Shown piece by piece: positions 1-13,731 of a DNA stretch of 64,000 nucleotides. The DNA is taken from NCBI RefSeq assembly GCF_009730915.1, contig NC_052475.1, positions 28,829,016-28,893,015 of the forward strand. Direction: 5' to 3'. Each line of letters starts with the position of its first letter. The stretch's first letter is position 1. The DNA is from Dioscorea cayenensis subsp. rotundata. Taxonomy: Eukaryota > Streptophyta > Magnoliopsida > Dioscoreales > Dioscoreaceae. A model generated the notes under the pieces. It was not told the origin of the DNA and did no database searches. It saw only the letters and a list, made by a program, of their open reading frames with translations. Both the position numbers and the translations under genes were made by a program.

Positions 1-378
1 ACAAATTAAGAACAACAATAGTATCAAGCAGTAGAATTTGTAAAATACAAAGAATGAAAATGGTAACACTGAAAGATCAAATTCAAATTGAAGCATGGCT
101 TGGCTTCCGACTAATTCACATACATGATACTTCCATCCAAGATATGCACTTCAATCAATTGAAATGAAAATCAACCAGAGTCCAACAAAGTAAAAGCACA
201 GTGATAGAACGATTTAATGAAAAACAACCAAAGTGCAGCTTAAAATGGTCAGTACAAAATACGCATAAGATTTGACAGTCTAAACCAAGCAAAAATACAA
301 TATAGAAAAAAACATAATAGTCTTGAAACAAAATTCCAATACCAGCTCTCAACTACTAGTAATGCCTGCTCACTTTGT

Positions 379-3016
<2,638 letters not shown>

Positions 3017-3111
3017 GATTCCGTCACCCGCCGCAGGGCAACTTGCCGATCGCCGCCGCCGCCGCCGCCGCGAAACTGAGGGATTGAGGAGAGAAGCAGC
3101 GAAGAGGTAAG

Positions 3112-3182
3112 CACCTCTAAAAACCCTAGCGCTTTTATACAGAGAACTCAAACCCTAATGGGCCAGTGCTCATGGGCCAAAA
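3112..3182 (-). promoter_or_regulatory. RPS9 promoter: telobox plus site II motifs
   Basis: Upstream of the RPS9 start, on the plus strand, are AAACCCTAG near 3120, a telobox AAACCCTAA at 3150-3158, and two TGGGCC site II cores at 3159-3164 and 3173-3178. Telobox next to site II is the known layout of plant ribosomal-protein promoters, bound by TCP and Telo-box factors. A GCC-repeat run at about 3051-3072 lies in the 5' leader. Confidence 0.65.
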
Positions 3183-3700
3183 AAGGTTGAGAAAAAATTA
3201 TTTTTTTTTTAAAAAAATATTTGTATAACTAATTATTTGTTATTTTTTTTAAAAAAAGTCATAAGCACCTAATCAAGGGGTGGGCACGTGGGGGAGCCAC
3301 ACTCTACGTCACAATGCCCTCATCTTGCGTTGGGCGAGAATCGAACTCAGGGAGCCACACTCTACCCAAGACAAAAGCCCGATACAATGGATCCAGTATC
3401 AATTGACCCAATGGACGTTGGCATGATATATTTATTTATTTGTTACTTTGATATTAATATACATTAATTTATAAAAATTAAAGATGCCAAATAATAAAAT
3501 TTTTAAATAAATGTATAAATTAATTTATAAAATATCAAAACTACCAAACATTTAATTTTCATAAATATTTTTTTAAAAAGAGGAAACTTTTTACCAACTG
3601 TCTTTTGCCCATGAGCACTACGTATACTGATAATTTAATTTAAAAAAAAAATAAAAATATTATTATTTTATTGTTTTTAAAATTATTTAAACTTGTCTCA
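3183..3700. other. Intergenic, AT-rich, with a short repeat-like patch
   Basis: No gene is visible. A 16-base motif GGGAGCCACACTCTAC occurs twice (3292-3307 and 3350-3365), flanking GAGAATCGAACTC, whose reverse complement resembles a Pol III B box. It could be a tRNA-derived SINE remnant, but the call is weak. The rest is AT-rich and runs into a gap. Confidence 0.4.
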
Positions 3701-4700
3701 NNNNNNNNNNNNNNNNNNNNNNNNNNNNNNNNNNNNNNNNNNNNNNNNNNNNNNNNNNNNNNNNNNNNNNNNNNNNNNNNNNNNNNNNNNNNNNNNNNNN
3801 NNNNNNNNNNNNNNNNNNNNNNNNNNNNNNNNNNNNNNNNNNNNNNNNNNNNNNNNNNNNNNNNNNNNNNNNNNNNNNNNNNNNNNNNNNNNNNNNNNNN
3901 NNNNNNNNNNNNNNNNNNNNNNNNNNNNNNNNNNNNNNNNNNNNNNNNNNNNNNNNNNNNNNNNNNNNNNNNNNNNNNNNNNNNNNNNNNNNNNNNNNNN
4001 NNNNNNNNNNNNNNNNNNNNNNNNNNNNNNNNNNNNNNNNNNNNNNNNNNNNNNNNNNNNNNNNNNNNNNNNNNNNNNNNNNNNNNNNNNNNNNNNNNNN
4101 NNNNNNNNNNNNNNNNNNNNNNNNNNNNNNNNNNNNNNNNNNNNNNNNNNNNNNNNNNNNNNNNNNNNNNNNNNNNNNNNNNNNNNNNNNNNNNNNNNNN
4201 NNNNNNNNNNNNNNNNNNNNNNNNNNNNNNNNNNNNNNNNNNNNNNNNNNNNNNNNNNNNNNNNNNNNNNNNNNNNNNNNNNNNNNNNNNNNNNNNNNNN
4301 NNNNNNNNNNNNNNNNNNNNNNNNNNNNNNNNNNNNNNNNNNNNNNNNNNNNNNNNNNNNNNNNNNNNNNNNNNNNNNNNNNNNNNNNNNNNNNNNNNNN
4401 NNNNNNNNNNNNNNNNNNNNNNNNNNNNNNNNNNNNNNNNNNNNNNNNNNNNNNNNNNNNNNNNNNNNNNNNNNNNNNNNNNNNNNNNNNNNNNNNNNNN
4501 NNNNNNNNNNNNNNNNNNNNNNNNNNNNNNNNNNNNNNNNNNNNNNNNNNNNNNNNNNNNNNNNNNNNNNNNNNNNNNNNNNNNNNNNNNNNNNNNNNNN
4601 NNNNNNNNNNNNNNNNNNNNNNNNNNNNNNNNNNNNNNNNNNNNNNNNNNNNNNNNNNNNNNNNNNNNNNNNNNNNNNNNNNNNNNNNNNNNNNNNNNNN
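3701..4700. other. Assembly gap of 1000 N
   Basis: Exactly 1000 undetermined bases, a placeholder size. It ends just before one arm of the inverted repeat that starts near 4712. Confidence 0.99.
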
Positions 4701-5210
4701 ATATTTTTTTAAATTAGGTTTAATTCTTTATCATGTCACTATAATTGTGTCTTTTCTGTTTTTAGTCTTTCTATTATTTTTTTAGAGTACGATTAAGTCA
4801 CTCATATTTAGTTGAGTTGGGTCGTTCAGTCGCGGCAATATTTTTTTAGATCTGATTAAGTTTTGTGTTTGATTGCTTTTTTCACTAGAAAAAAATTTTT
4901 ACGAGTCGTTTTCAGTGATTTAAAGTACATTTTGTTTGCCAAAAATTTTTCGTGGAAAAATTTTTCACTAAACTACATCACGTGACCTTATTTTCTCTCA
5001 AATTAGTGGAAAATTTTTCCTGCCTCCACCATGGGAAAAGTTTTTCAGGGAAAACATAAGGACCTATGTGAAAAAATAATGTAAGGGCCTATGTGAAAAA
5101 ATTACATGCAAGGCAAATATATTTCTCTACTATGCCTACCCCAAATCCCTAACTTGTTTCGAAACCCTAGAACCTCACCACCCCTTGCTTTTCGGTCTCA
5201 ATTCCTATCC

Positions 5211-5296
5211 GCTCTCTCCTCTCGATCGCTCTCGGTTTGCAGATATTCGTTAATCGCTCTCTCCTCTCGATCGCTCTCGGTTTGCAAATATTTGTG
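5211..5296. repeat. Two tandem copies of a 45-base CT-rich unit
   Basis: GCTCTCTCCTCTCGATCGCT followed by CTCGGTTTGCA and an ATATT tail occurs at 5211-5255 and again at 5256-5296. It lies in the leader-like patch of the inner Harbinger-type element. Confidence 0.85.
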
Positions 5297-5519
5297 CATG
5301 ATGAAAAAGAAGCTCGTTTCTTCTTTAGGATTAATGATGAAGCGATTTTGCATACTTGGGTTAATCACAAGCTCGGCAAGTGATCTATGTCATGGATTGT
5401 GTTTTGATTAAACGGAAGAAATATGTTTACATTACTATGAATTTTTTAGTTGTATTTGAAGCAATAGACATATTTGTAAAGATGATTTTGAAGTTTGTGG
5501 TTTACCAAATCAATGTTTT

Positions 5520-5690
5520 TAGGGATATATTACGTTATTTGAATGGTTTACTAAATCTTTGTTTTTAGATATATATTACGGTGTTTGAATGGTATATATA
5601 TTACGTTGTTTGAATGGTTTACTAAATCTTTGTTTTTAGGTATATATTATGGTGTTTGAATGGTATATATTACGTTGTTTAAGGTGGCAT
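5520..5690. repeat. Short irregular tandem repeat
   Basis: The motif ATATATTACG(G/T)TGTTTGAATGGT recurs several times, alternating with TTTACTAAATCTTTGTTTTTA. It is inside the composite element and not coding. Confidence 0.75.
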
Positions 5691-7734
5691 ACAATTTCCA
5701 TGGAGAAAAATTTTCCATGGAAAATGTGACTTTTTCAGGGGAAAAATTGATGCAATCAAACAACAAATAATGTTTTTTTCCACGGAAAAATGTTACGTTT
5801 TTCGATGGAAAAATAAGAAACAATCAAACAACAAAAATAAGAATTTTTTTCATCAATATTTTTTTATTTTCTAGCTAGAAAAATAATGCCATTCAAACAA
5901 CTATTTTTTTCGTTTTTCCACGGAAAAATTTTTTTCCATGGAAAAATATTCCATGTAAAAATTTTCTTTTCCACCCATTTTCCATGTTGCCAATCAAACA
6001 CAGCCTTAAATTCTTACAATTTACATTTGCCCATCTACACTGCGGACTAGAATGACCCAACTCGACTAAATATGAGGACTTAATTATATCTAAAAATATT
6101 ACAAGGACTAAAAGTGCAGAAAGTACATAATTACAGAGACCTATATAGCAATTAAATCTTTAAGTTATTAAAAATTATTTTTAACTTTTTTCTATTTGAG
6201 ATTAAAATTAAAAAAAAATCATTTTGTGATATTTTTATATTTATTTATGAATTTGCAGCCAATTGGTAAAAGTGATGATTCCTATTTAGGGCTTGTTTGT
6301 TTCACCGGGGTGGAGCTCGAAGTGACTGAAGTGGTGACTTTTGCCCCACTTCAGTATGTTTGTTTCACTGGTTTTGAGGGCGAAGTGATGATGTGACAAC
6401 TCCACTCGTTGCTCTTTCATCTTCCCCGCCGCTTCACTTTCTCCTTTGTATTCAACTCACCATTTGTTTCCCTAACATGAGGTAATGCTTCCTCGCATCT
6501 CCGACATCTCCATTCTCGCAGGGGTGGATGTTGTGGTTTTGAAGGGTTGGGTGTTTTTGTTTTTCTAGGGTTCCATCGTTTTCCATCTTTGTAATCGGGT
6601 TTATTTTCCAATATTTTCGGTATCTCAGTGTTTTCATTTTTTTTCCCATTTCTAGGGTTTATCCGTCCGTCACCGTTTTATCCTTTGTTTCCTCGGTGTT
6701 TTTTTTTTCTAGGTTTCATCACTAATTCTAGTTTTTGGTTTCATGTTAGGCTCATGAATATGTGGGTTTATGTTGCCAGATCTATGATATGTTTTAGTTG
6801 AAGTTTTTTTTCTTTTTACTTTGCCATCTACCATCAAGTTTTCAGGCGATATTCTTTCGATTATGACTTCTTAATGCATGATCTATGATTTCAGCCATGA
6901 TTCCAAATTTTTTTTTTATTTCGATCTGTTGTATGCTTTACTTGGATTGATCTTTATTTTTCCAAGATTTCAAATTTCATGTTTATGTTGCTTGGTTATT
7001 GTTTTTCCCCCATTTATTTCTTTGATCTGCCCTATGGCACCATTTTCTCCTGGCACATTGATTCATTCATGCATTTTTTACTATCAGACTTGTGATCCTT
7101 TGTTTGTTAAAAGGTTTTCAAATTCTACTTTTTTCATTTTGTATTTCAATCAAGTACTGCATTTATTTGGCAAGGTATTTGTTGTATTACCAGTGTCATG
7201 ACTTTTTTTAACTATATTTTGTTGTTTCAGTCGTGCTTGGGACCCTTGTTTTGTCCTATTTGATGTTTTAGCCATGGTTGGATATCATGCTTTGTTACAT
7301 GACGTTGGAATCATGAATTCTTTGCAGAATGTTTGATGTCTTGCTCTATTCATGTTCTTCTTGGTAAATTCTTTGCTTTGCTATGGCATGCATCATCATG
7401 TATTGTGTGTATGGATCAAGCTTTGTAATTATTGCAGAATGTTCCATTACATGTTAAATTCAATCAATTTTCAGTTGTAGTTGTTATTTGCCTATGCTAA
7501 CTAAACAAATTTGTAAGCCATGGCACCCGTGTTACTGTATTTTAAATCTTCATAAGATGACTTGATGTGTTGCATTAGTGGTTGCATCTTATTTTTTGTG
7601 GATATGTTGCTTTTTTGTTTAGAATCCAGTTTGTCATTCATGTCTTTTAGATCCATGGTTCTTTACTACATTTGTTAGTTGTTGCATATCAAATTTTTGA
7701 TACTACATTTGTTTTTTGTTACCTAGTGTTTTAA

Positions 7735-8005
7735 TTCTTATATGCCTATGTGGTTTGCTATAACAGTTGTTACTAATTATTTTTGAACTTGTTTCAATTT
7801 ATACGACATGGATGCTGACCCATCTGCAGGATGCTTTGAATGCATTCCATATTTAAGATGCTATAACAGTTATTCTTATATGCCTATGTGGTTTGCTATA
7901 ACAGTTGTTGCTAATTACTTTCGAACTTGTTTCAATTTCTACTGCATGGATGTTGCAGGATACTTTGAATGCTTTCCATATTTACGATGCTATGACAATT
8001 ATTCT
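7735..8005. repeat. Two tandem copies of a roughly 133-base unit inside the PIF element
   Basis: TTCTTATATGCCTATGTGGT and the following roughly 113 bases occur at about 7735-7868 and again at about 7869-8005 with scattered changes. The second copy is immediately followed by the hAT insertion. Confidence 0.85.
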
Positions 8006-8023
8006 TTATCCTTCTATGTTTTG

Positions 8024-8913
8024 CAAGGTTGTCAGACCCGGACCGGCCCGGCCGGTTCAACCGGAAAAACCGGGAACCGGCCATGTGGCCGGCCCGGGTA
8101 TACCCCATTGACCCGGGTATTAAAAAACCCGGTGTTAACCCGGTGACCCGGGTGGTTCAACCGGGAACCGGTTGACCCGGCCGGGTCAATCGGGTCATAA
8201 TGTTTAATTTCTTTTACAATATTTAATAATTTATTATTATTTTCTCATTAGAAACCACAAAATCATGTATATTTATTAATATTAATTTATAATTTATAGT
8301 CAATAAATAGAATTACAATATATATATATTATAAACATACCAACAAAAATTAACATTTAAAAATAAAATATATTAATGTGTTATGTAAATACTTTCTAAA
8401 AATTTAATTTATTAAGATAATAAAACAATAAATGAGTGTAATTTTATTATAAAAATATAAAATTAAAGTATTCTAATTAACTAAAAAATATAAGAAAATT
8501 TAAAACAAAATAAAAACTCAATTGAGATATAAGAATTAGTGAATTAATTTTTTTATTTATTTTAACAAAATCAACTAATAAACAAACAAATAAATAAATA
8601 ACACCGAGAGAAGTTCGATAATTATATATTAATATATTAAATTTGTAAATATTTAAAAAATATAAAAATAAATGACATAATTAGAAAACTCTACTGTATA
8701 TAAGGTCATTTATCAATTTAAATATCAAATTTGAGTAGGTTTTATAATATAATTATGGGTTTAATATTATATTTGTTCATTATTAATTATTATAATATTT
8801 TTTATATTTAATTATTGACCCCGGTTCAACCCCGGTTCGACCCGGTCGAACCCATTGACCCCTAACCCCTGAGCTTAGCCGGGTCATTGCCCGGGCCGGG
8901 TCTGACAACCTTG
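8024..8913. mobile_element. Non-autonomous hAT-like element, 890 bp, nested in the PIF element
   Basis: Perfect terminal inverted repeats CAAGGTTGTCAGACCCGG at both ends are flanked by an exact 8-base target duplication ATGTTTTG (8016-8023 and 8914-8921). Eight bases is the hAT signature. The ends are very GC-rich, with repeated ACCGG/CCGGGT motifs able to fold. The centre (8200-8810) is extremely AT-rich. No coding capacity. It is younger than the surrounding PIF element. Confidence 0.88.
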
Positions 8914-9128
8914 ATGTTTTGTTAGGATGTTGTAGAATTTGTTATTCTTATTCAATGCTATGTCCATATTGACCTGTGATTGAATTAAAGGCACAATCAG
9001 GCTGCATTCTTCTCTTATAAAACTATGAATGTGAACATCTTCATTGCTTCTGCATGTAGGTTAGGAAATTATTTTGTACATAAAAGGATATATTGTATAA
9101 ATAATCACTTGTTCATCATTTGGTGTAG

Positions 9129-10415
9129 ATGGATAGTTGGGTACTTACTGAGCGTGCCATACCCTTGTCAGCTGCATTCACAACAATTGTTGTCGTTGTT
9201 GCATTTTTGTTTGAAGAATTGCAAGAACCTAGGGTGTCAAGGTCTCGACAGCCTTCAATTTTTAGAGACCTAACTAGGAAGCGCCACATGGGTCGTATCT
9301 TAAGGGGTGGATAAGATTACTATGTTAGTTACCTTAGGATGGATGTAGGGCCATTCATGCATTTATCCTCTATTATGCGTAATAGGCACCTACTAGCGGA
9401 TACAAGACATGTTTCCGTAGAGGAGCAAGTGACGATTTTCTTACACATAGTTGGACACAATACAAAGAATAGAACCATGTGAATAGAGTTCTTACGGTCC
9501 AGGGAAACAATTAGCAGATATTTTAATAATATTCTAAGAGCCATATGCATACTACGTGATGATTTTGTACATCCTCCCACCGGGACCTGTCACCCTGATA
9601 TTCAAGCTAATCCAAATTGGTATCCTCACTTTAAATTAAGTACGTCATTATGCGAAAGAAAATTTCTAGACATTTACATAATCGAATTGATATGTCCATA
9701 ATGTTTACTTCTCATGTAGGACTGTGTTGGGTTGTTGGATGGTATGCATGTTGATGCATCTGTTCCCCCCATGAATTACCACGTTTTCGTGGTCAGAAAG
9801 GCCCAACGCAAAACGTGCTAGCGGTTGTTAACCCTGACCTCAGGTTTACTTATGTCCTTGCTGGTTGGGAAGGGTCCGCAAATGACTTCACCGTCTTACG
9901 AGATGCACTATCACGGCCACAACCTGAAGGCCTCAAGATAATAGAAGGTTGGCAGTCTAGTTTTACCATTTAGATCATTTACTTGCACAATTGAATTATG
10001 ATCCATCATAGTGTATTCTTGTAAGGAAATATTACTTGGTAGATGCGGGTTATACTACCATGAATGGGTTTATAGCCCTTACCGAGGTGTTCAATACCAT
10101 TTAAAAGAACATAATGGTAGGGCGCCGATGAACCCAAAGGAGTTATTCAACCTAAGGCACTCTATGTTGCGGTCGCGTGTTGAGTGAGCGTTCGCGATAT
10201 TAAAGAATAGATTCAAAATTTTGACCTCTCACCCGTTTTTCCCTTTCAAGACTCAGGTTTTGTTAGTTCTTGTATGTTGTATCATTCACAATTACATAGC
10301 GGGTGTTGACCCGAATGATCAAATATTCCACGATAGAGGAACGCATGATGATGATGTTCTTGCATCCCAACCTCATTCACAACGAGAACAGATAGTGGGT
10401 CGAGCTACGGGATAG
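9129..10415 (+). pseudogene. Broken PIF/Harbinger DDE transposase
   Basis: Harbinger transposase (DDE_Tnp_4-type nuclease fold) that would cut and insert the element at TTA sites. Recognisable blocks in order: MDSWVLTERAIP and FRDLTRKRHMGRILRGG; VSVEEQVTIFLHIVGHNTKN; DCVGLLDGMHVDASVP with the first catalytic Asp (LLDG); NPDLRFTYVLAGWEGSAND; KYYLVDAGYTTMNGFIAPYR with the second Asp (VDAGY); and LRSRVE, whose Glu is the third catalytic residue. Two introns are likely (about 9637-9719 and 9952-10023). Damage: in-frame TAA at 9312-9314, TGA near 9480, a frameshift near 9770 before RFRGQKG, and VER changed to VE-stop near 10184. The last one is consistent with a CGA-to-TGA change. Not functional. 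Confidence 0.85.
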
Positions 10416-10929
10416 AATTGCTAATGAGATGTGGAGTCAATATTCTGGCCATATATGACTGCATTTTTATTAGTTTTGTTTGTTTGTCAGCTGAATTTGC
10501 TTTGTCATGCATGATTTCCATGAACATCTTCAACTTTTGCATGTACTTAATTAGTGCCTTAAGAAGCATGCAATCTGCCTTATTAGGATGCTATCATTTA
10601 CGCTTGACATTTTACATGCATTGTATTAATTGTTCTTCTAGAATTGTGAATTGGTTTCCATGTTTTTCCATGACTCAAATTACTTTAATGCACTCCTACT
10701 TTAACTGTCTTTATATCTATATATTATGATGGTTGTTCTTAGGTGGATTGCTACGTTTCATTATGTTATTATGTGCAATGCATGCCTGTAGTCACTATCA
10801 TGTTGTAGTGGTTGTCAATTCATCTGTTATACATGCTAATGCCTGAATTGGTTGTTATACATCATTACTTGTCTTCCATGCACTGTTTGACATGCATCGT
10901 CAGTTTTGTTAATTAGAATTTCATCAAGA

Positions 10930-11896
10930 ATGGAAGTTGGCAATTGCTCAATCGATGGGGCAAATGTGAGGTCTGGTAAGGGAAAACGTGGACAACAAGA
11001 GATGGAAGACAGAATTTGATAACTTTCTGATTCTGTTGTTGGTTGATCAAGTAAACAAAGGACTGAAATGCGATAAATCTTTCAAGATAACTGCTTTTGC
11101 CCATGCTGCGTCTGCTGTGAACAACAAATTCAATACTGATTTCACAGCCGAAAACATTGAAAACCACTACCGAACGATGAAGGCCCGATTTGTGGAGATT
11201 AAAAAGGCAAGAGAACTGTGTGGGGCTGGATGGGACGACGAAAACAAAATCATCACCCTTGATCCAATCATCGCATTCACTTATACAGAGATATTTTAGT
11301 TTTTTTATTCTTGCATCTTTTGTCCATCTCTGTTCAGTCATACTCGTTTTCATTTTTTTTCTCAGGCCCACCCAGCTGCAAAACCGTACATCAACAAACC
11401 TATTGAAAACTATGAAGGACTCCGGATTATATGTGGCGAAGATAGTGCGACAGGGTCGTATGCCACATCTCTGTATTCAGACCTTGGAGAGAAAACTGTT
11501 GGGGATGAAGACAATGAGAATGAGAATTTTGAGTCACCAGTCGAACAAGTTGTCAGTGATGATGACGGCATTGGGAATTCAGCACCTCCTGTTGTGAATA
11601 GCCCTGTGACATCATCTAGCGTGAGATCCCAACGCACTAAGGGAACCAAAGACATTCCAATGATGGCTGATCTTATCACAGTTATTGGGGAAATGGCAGT
11701 TGCGATTAAAAACCCTACACACTGGAAAGAAACACTATTTTCAAGGGTTATGGAAGTTGAGGGTTTCAATGAACATGTGCTGAAAGAAATGTTTGATTAC
11801 TTACAGGAGAGGGAAACTGAAGACAGGAGGTTCATGGTCAAACGGGTGGACATGCTGCAGGCCTGGGTTCGCAAGTATCTCGCCAACCTCGGTTGA
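10930..11896 (+). pseudogene. PIF/Harbinger accessory ORF with Myb/SANT-like DNA-binding domain
   Basis: Second protein of PIF/Harbinger elements. It binds DNA and partners the transposase. The likely first exon runs from the ATG at 10930 to about 11290 and carries the Myb/SANT-like (trihelix-type) domain: RWKTEFDNFLILLLVDQVNK, then NIENHYRTMKARF. The second exon begins after CAG at 11366 (AHPAAKPYINKPIENYEG), is open to the stop at 11894-11896 and ends in a helical region (FDYLQERETEDRRFMVKRV). Two problems: the ATG at 10930 is out of frame with the domain, implying an indel near 10940-10985, and the expected donor after 11290 reads AT instead of GT. Better preserved than the transposase, but probably inactive. 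Confidence 0.75.
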
Positions 11897-13422
11897 ATAT
11901 TTCTTACAACATGGAATGCATGGACCTTGGTTAGCTGAAGGGGTGTTTGGGGCATGTTGGTTGTTGACTTTGAATTGCATTGCTTTATGCATTATCTGCA
12001 TCCATATCTACATATTGCACTAATTGCATCTCATGTATCTGCTCTGACAATCATGTTTATTTTGCTTGCTGAAAGCCTAGAACATTTCTGTCTGTTTTGG
12101 GCCATGGCTCTAGCAAGTGGCCTGATGGGGCCTTCCATCTTAGACAGTATGATGCAAATATCTAGACTAATATGTGCTCTTTGTTTTTATTTAATTTCCT
12201 CTGCAGTTTCATGCTTGGTTATTTTGGCTAATGTTTGTTTCATTTATTTGTTCTATCAAGCCTTCTAGGTTCATATTTTTATTTTTTTTTCTTTTCTGTT
12301 TGTTTACTTTATGATTGCAGATACATGTATTCTAGCAATGATGACGGCAATATTTTTAACAAGCACTGAATCAAGGTTCCTTGATATTATGTTGTTAATG
12401 ATTTGTATCATCCAATGTGTGCTTCTATTGGTGGCGGGGCATTTTTTTTACAGCCATGATTGCTTCCCAATTGTCAATGAAGTCCGTTGATGGTTCAAAT
12501 CCAGGTTTGTCTCTTACTTTGTAGCAGGTATGGCGGGGCAAAGGGGCACTCGTTGTCTCCATTGCAGCCTACTTGGTGCATTAAGGGACAACTATATCTC
12601 AGTTTAGTGTCTTATGCATTGTGCATTGTTTTAATTATTGTTTTTTTGGTTTTCACAGTCAGTTGCAAATTGATTTTTCATTTGCATAGATTTTTTAGTT
12701 TTAGTTTGCATAACAACCAATAGATGGGAATCAATAATTGCCTGAAGTGCAAAATTGACTAGCCACCTGAGCCAAGATGGAGTGCACTGCAGCCTGCTTC
12801 GTGACATTGGTACAACGAGGAATGTATGTGTATAAGTCTGCGTATGTGTGTACATGATGTTTGAACTTATTGTATTTGAAACTTAAGATTATTGAAATAC
12901 AAACAAGTGGTAAACAATTGTTCAAAGTTCACGACAAGAAAAAAAAAACTTAATCTCAAAAAATAAAGTATATGTACAAAAATTATAAAATAAAATAATC
13001 ACAACATCCTAACCATTAATTTCTCACAATATAAAGAATACTATCTACAATACACAAATAAATAATTAAATTAAATTAACCAAATATAAATTTATGTATA
13101 ATTCATCATAATATTAACTTGTAACAATATTTTAACAAAAATATCCTAACTACCAAACTTAGAGAGGTAACCTCACCATTGCCCTGAAGTGGTGAGTGGA
13201 ACTAGACTTTTTTGACAACCAAACACTGGAACTACTGAAGTCAAGTTTATAGAATCATCACTTCCCCTAAACCAAACACATGAAAGTGTACACTGTTGTC
13301 CCACTTCCCTTTTCAATCAAACACACTTAACTGATAACTTCTGTAAACCTCACTTCCACTGAAGTGCCACTTCTACACTTCCATCACTTCAGTGAACCAT
13401 TTTTGAACCAAACATGCCCTTA

Positions 13423-13731
13423 GTGTTCATCATTTGGAATCAAATTCATAACACAAATTTTTAAAAGTTTAACTTGTAAAAGAATATTTTAATTTAATAA
13501 TAAAATATTATTTAAAATAGTAATAGTTAAAAGTTTAAAAACCTAGAGGGATAAACAGGCTTGTCCCGGACCTGACGGGTCGGGCCCCGAATCCCAATTA
13601 ACCGGCCCGTGCAACCCTCTAAATTTATTTTCCGGTGCTAACTTTGCGCTGTGAGCGCGCGAGCGGAGAGCAACCGAAGTGTGCTTCGCGCGCACTGGTA
13701 TTACTTTGCGGCATTTCATCGAACACTGACA
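13423..13731. other. Spacer and probable promoter of the GCD1-like gene
   Basis: About 310 bases between the end of the PIF element and the GCD1-like start. The first half is AT-rich; the last 200 bases are GC-richer. I see no clear TATA box. The transposon insertion therefore directly abuts this promoter. Confidence 0.5.

Larger units (their letters stand above)
4712..6165. mobile_element. Composite TIR element: outer inverted repeat with inner Harbinger-like element
   Basis: Outer arms 4712-4855 and 6030-6165 are imperfect reverse complements; both carry TTTAGTC, ATTAAGTC and ATATTTAGT(C/T)GAGTTGGGTC. Inside lies a second element starting near 4864 with TTGTGTTTGATTGC and ending near 6003 with CCAATCAAACACAGCC, flanked by TTA on both sides. 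That fits the 3-base TTA/TAA target duplication of PIF/Harbinger elements. The interior is full of TTTTCC/GGAAAA palindromic motifs shared with the cluster at 61670-63578. It also holds a gene-5'-end-like patch at 5140-5300 (AACCCTAGAACC and CT-rich sequence), possibly captured host sequence. No transposase is visible. Confidence 0.65.
6289..13419 (+). mobile_element. PIF/Harbinger DNA transposon, 7.1 kb, with target duplication TTA
   Basis: The element starts GGGCTTGTTTGTTTCACC and ends GAACCAAACATGCCC, a degenerate terminal inverted repeat. TTA lies on both outer flanks (6286-6288 and 13420-13422), the hallmark of PIF/Harbinger insertion. Subterminal regions repeat CACTTCAGT-type motifs in both orientations. 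It carries the two genes expected of the superfamily in the same orientation: a DDE transposase (9129-10415) and a Myb/SANT-like partner (10930-11896). The transposase has several in-frame stops, so this copy cannot move by itself. A hAT-like element (8024-8913) is inserted inside. The remaining interior (6400-9128 and 11900-13160) is T-rich, with no other coding signal that I see. Confidence 0.9.

Noticed and set aside
3671-4717. Long open frame through the first gap
   Set aside because: It consists of undetermined bases. The same holds for frames across 38819-39818 and 56007-57006.
7808-8146. A 112-residue frame running into the hAT element
   Set aside because: It spans the tandem repeat and a transposon junction and is a composite accident.
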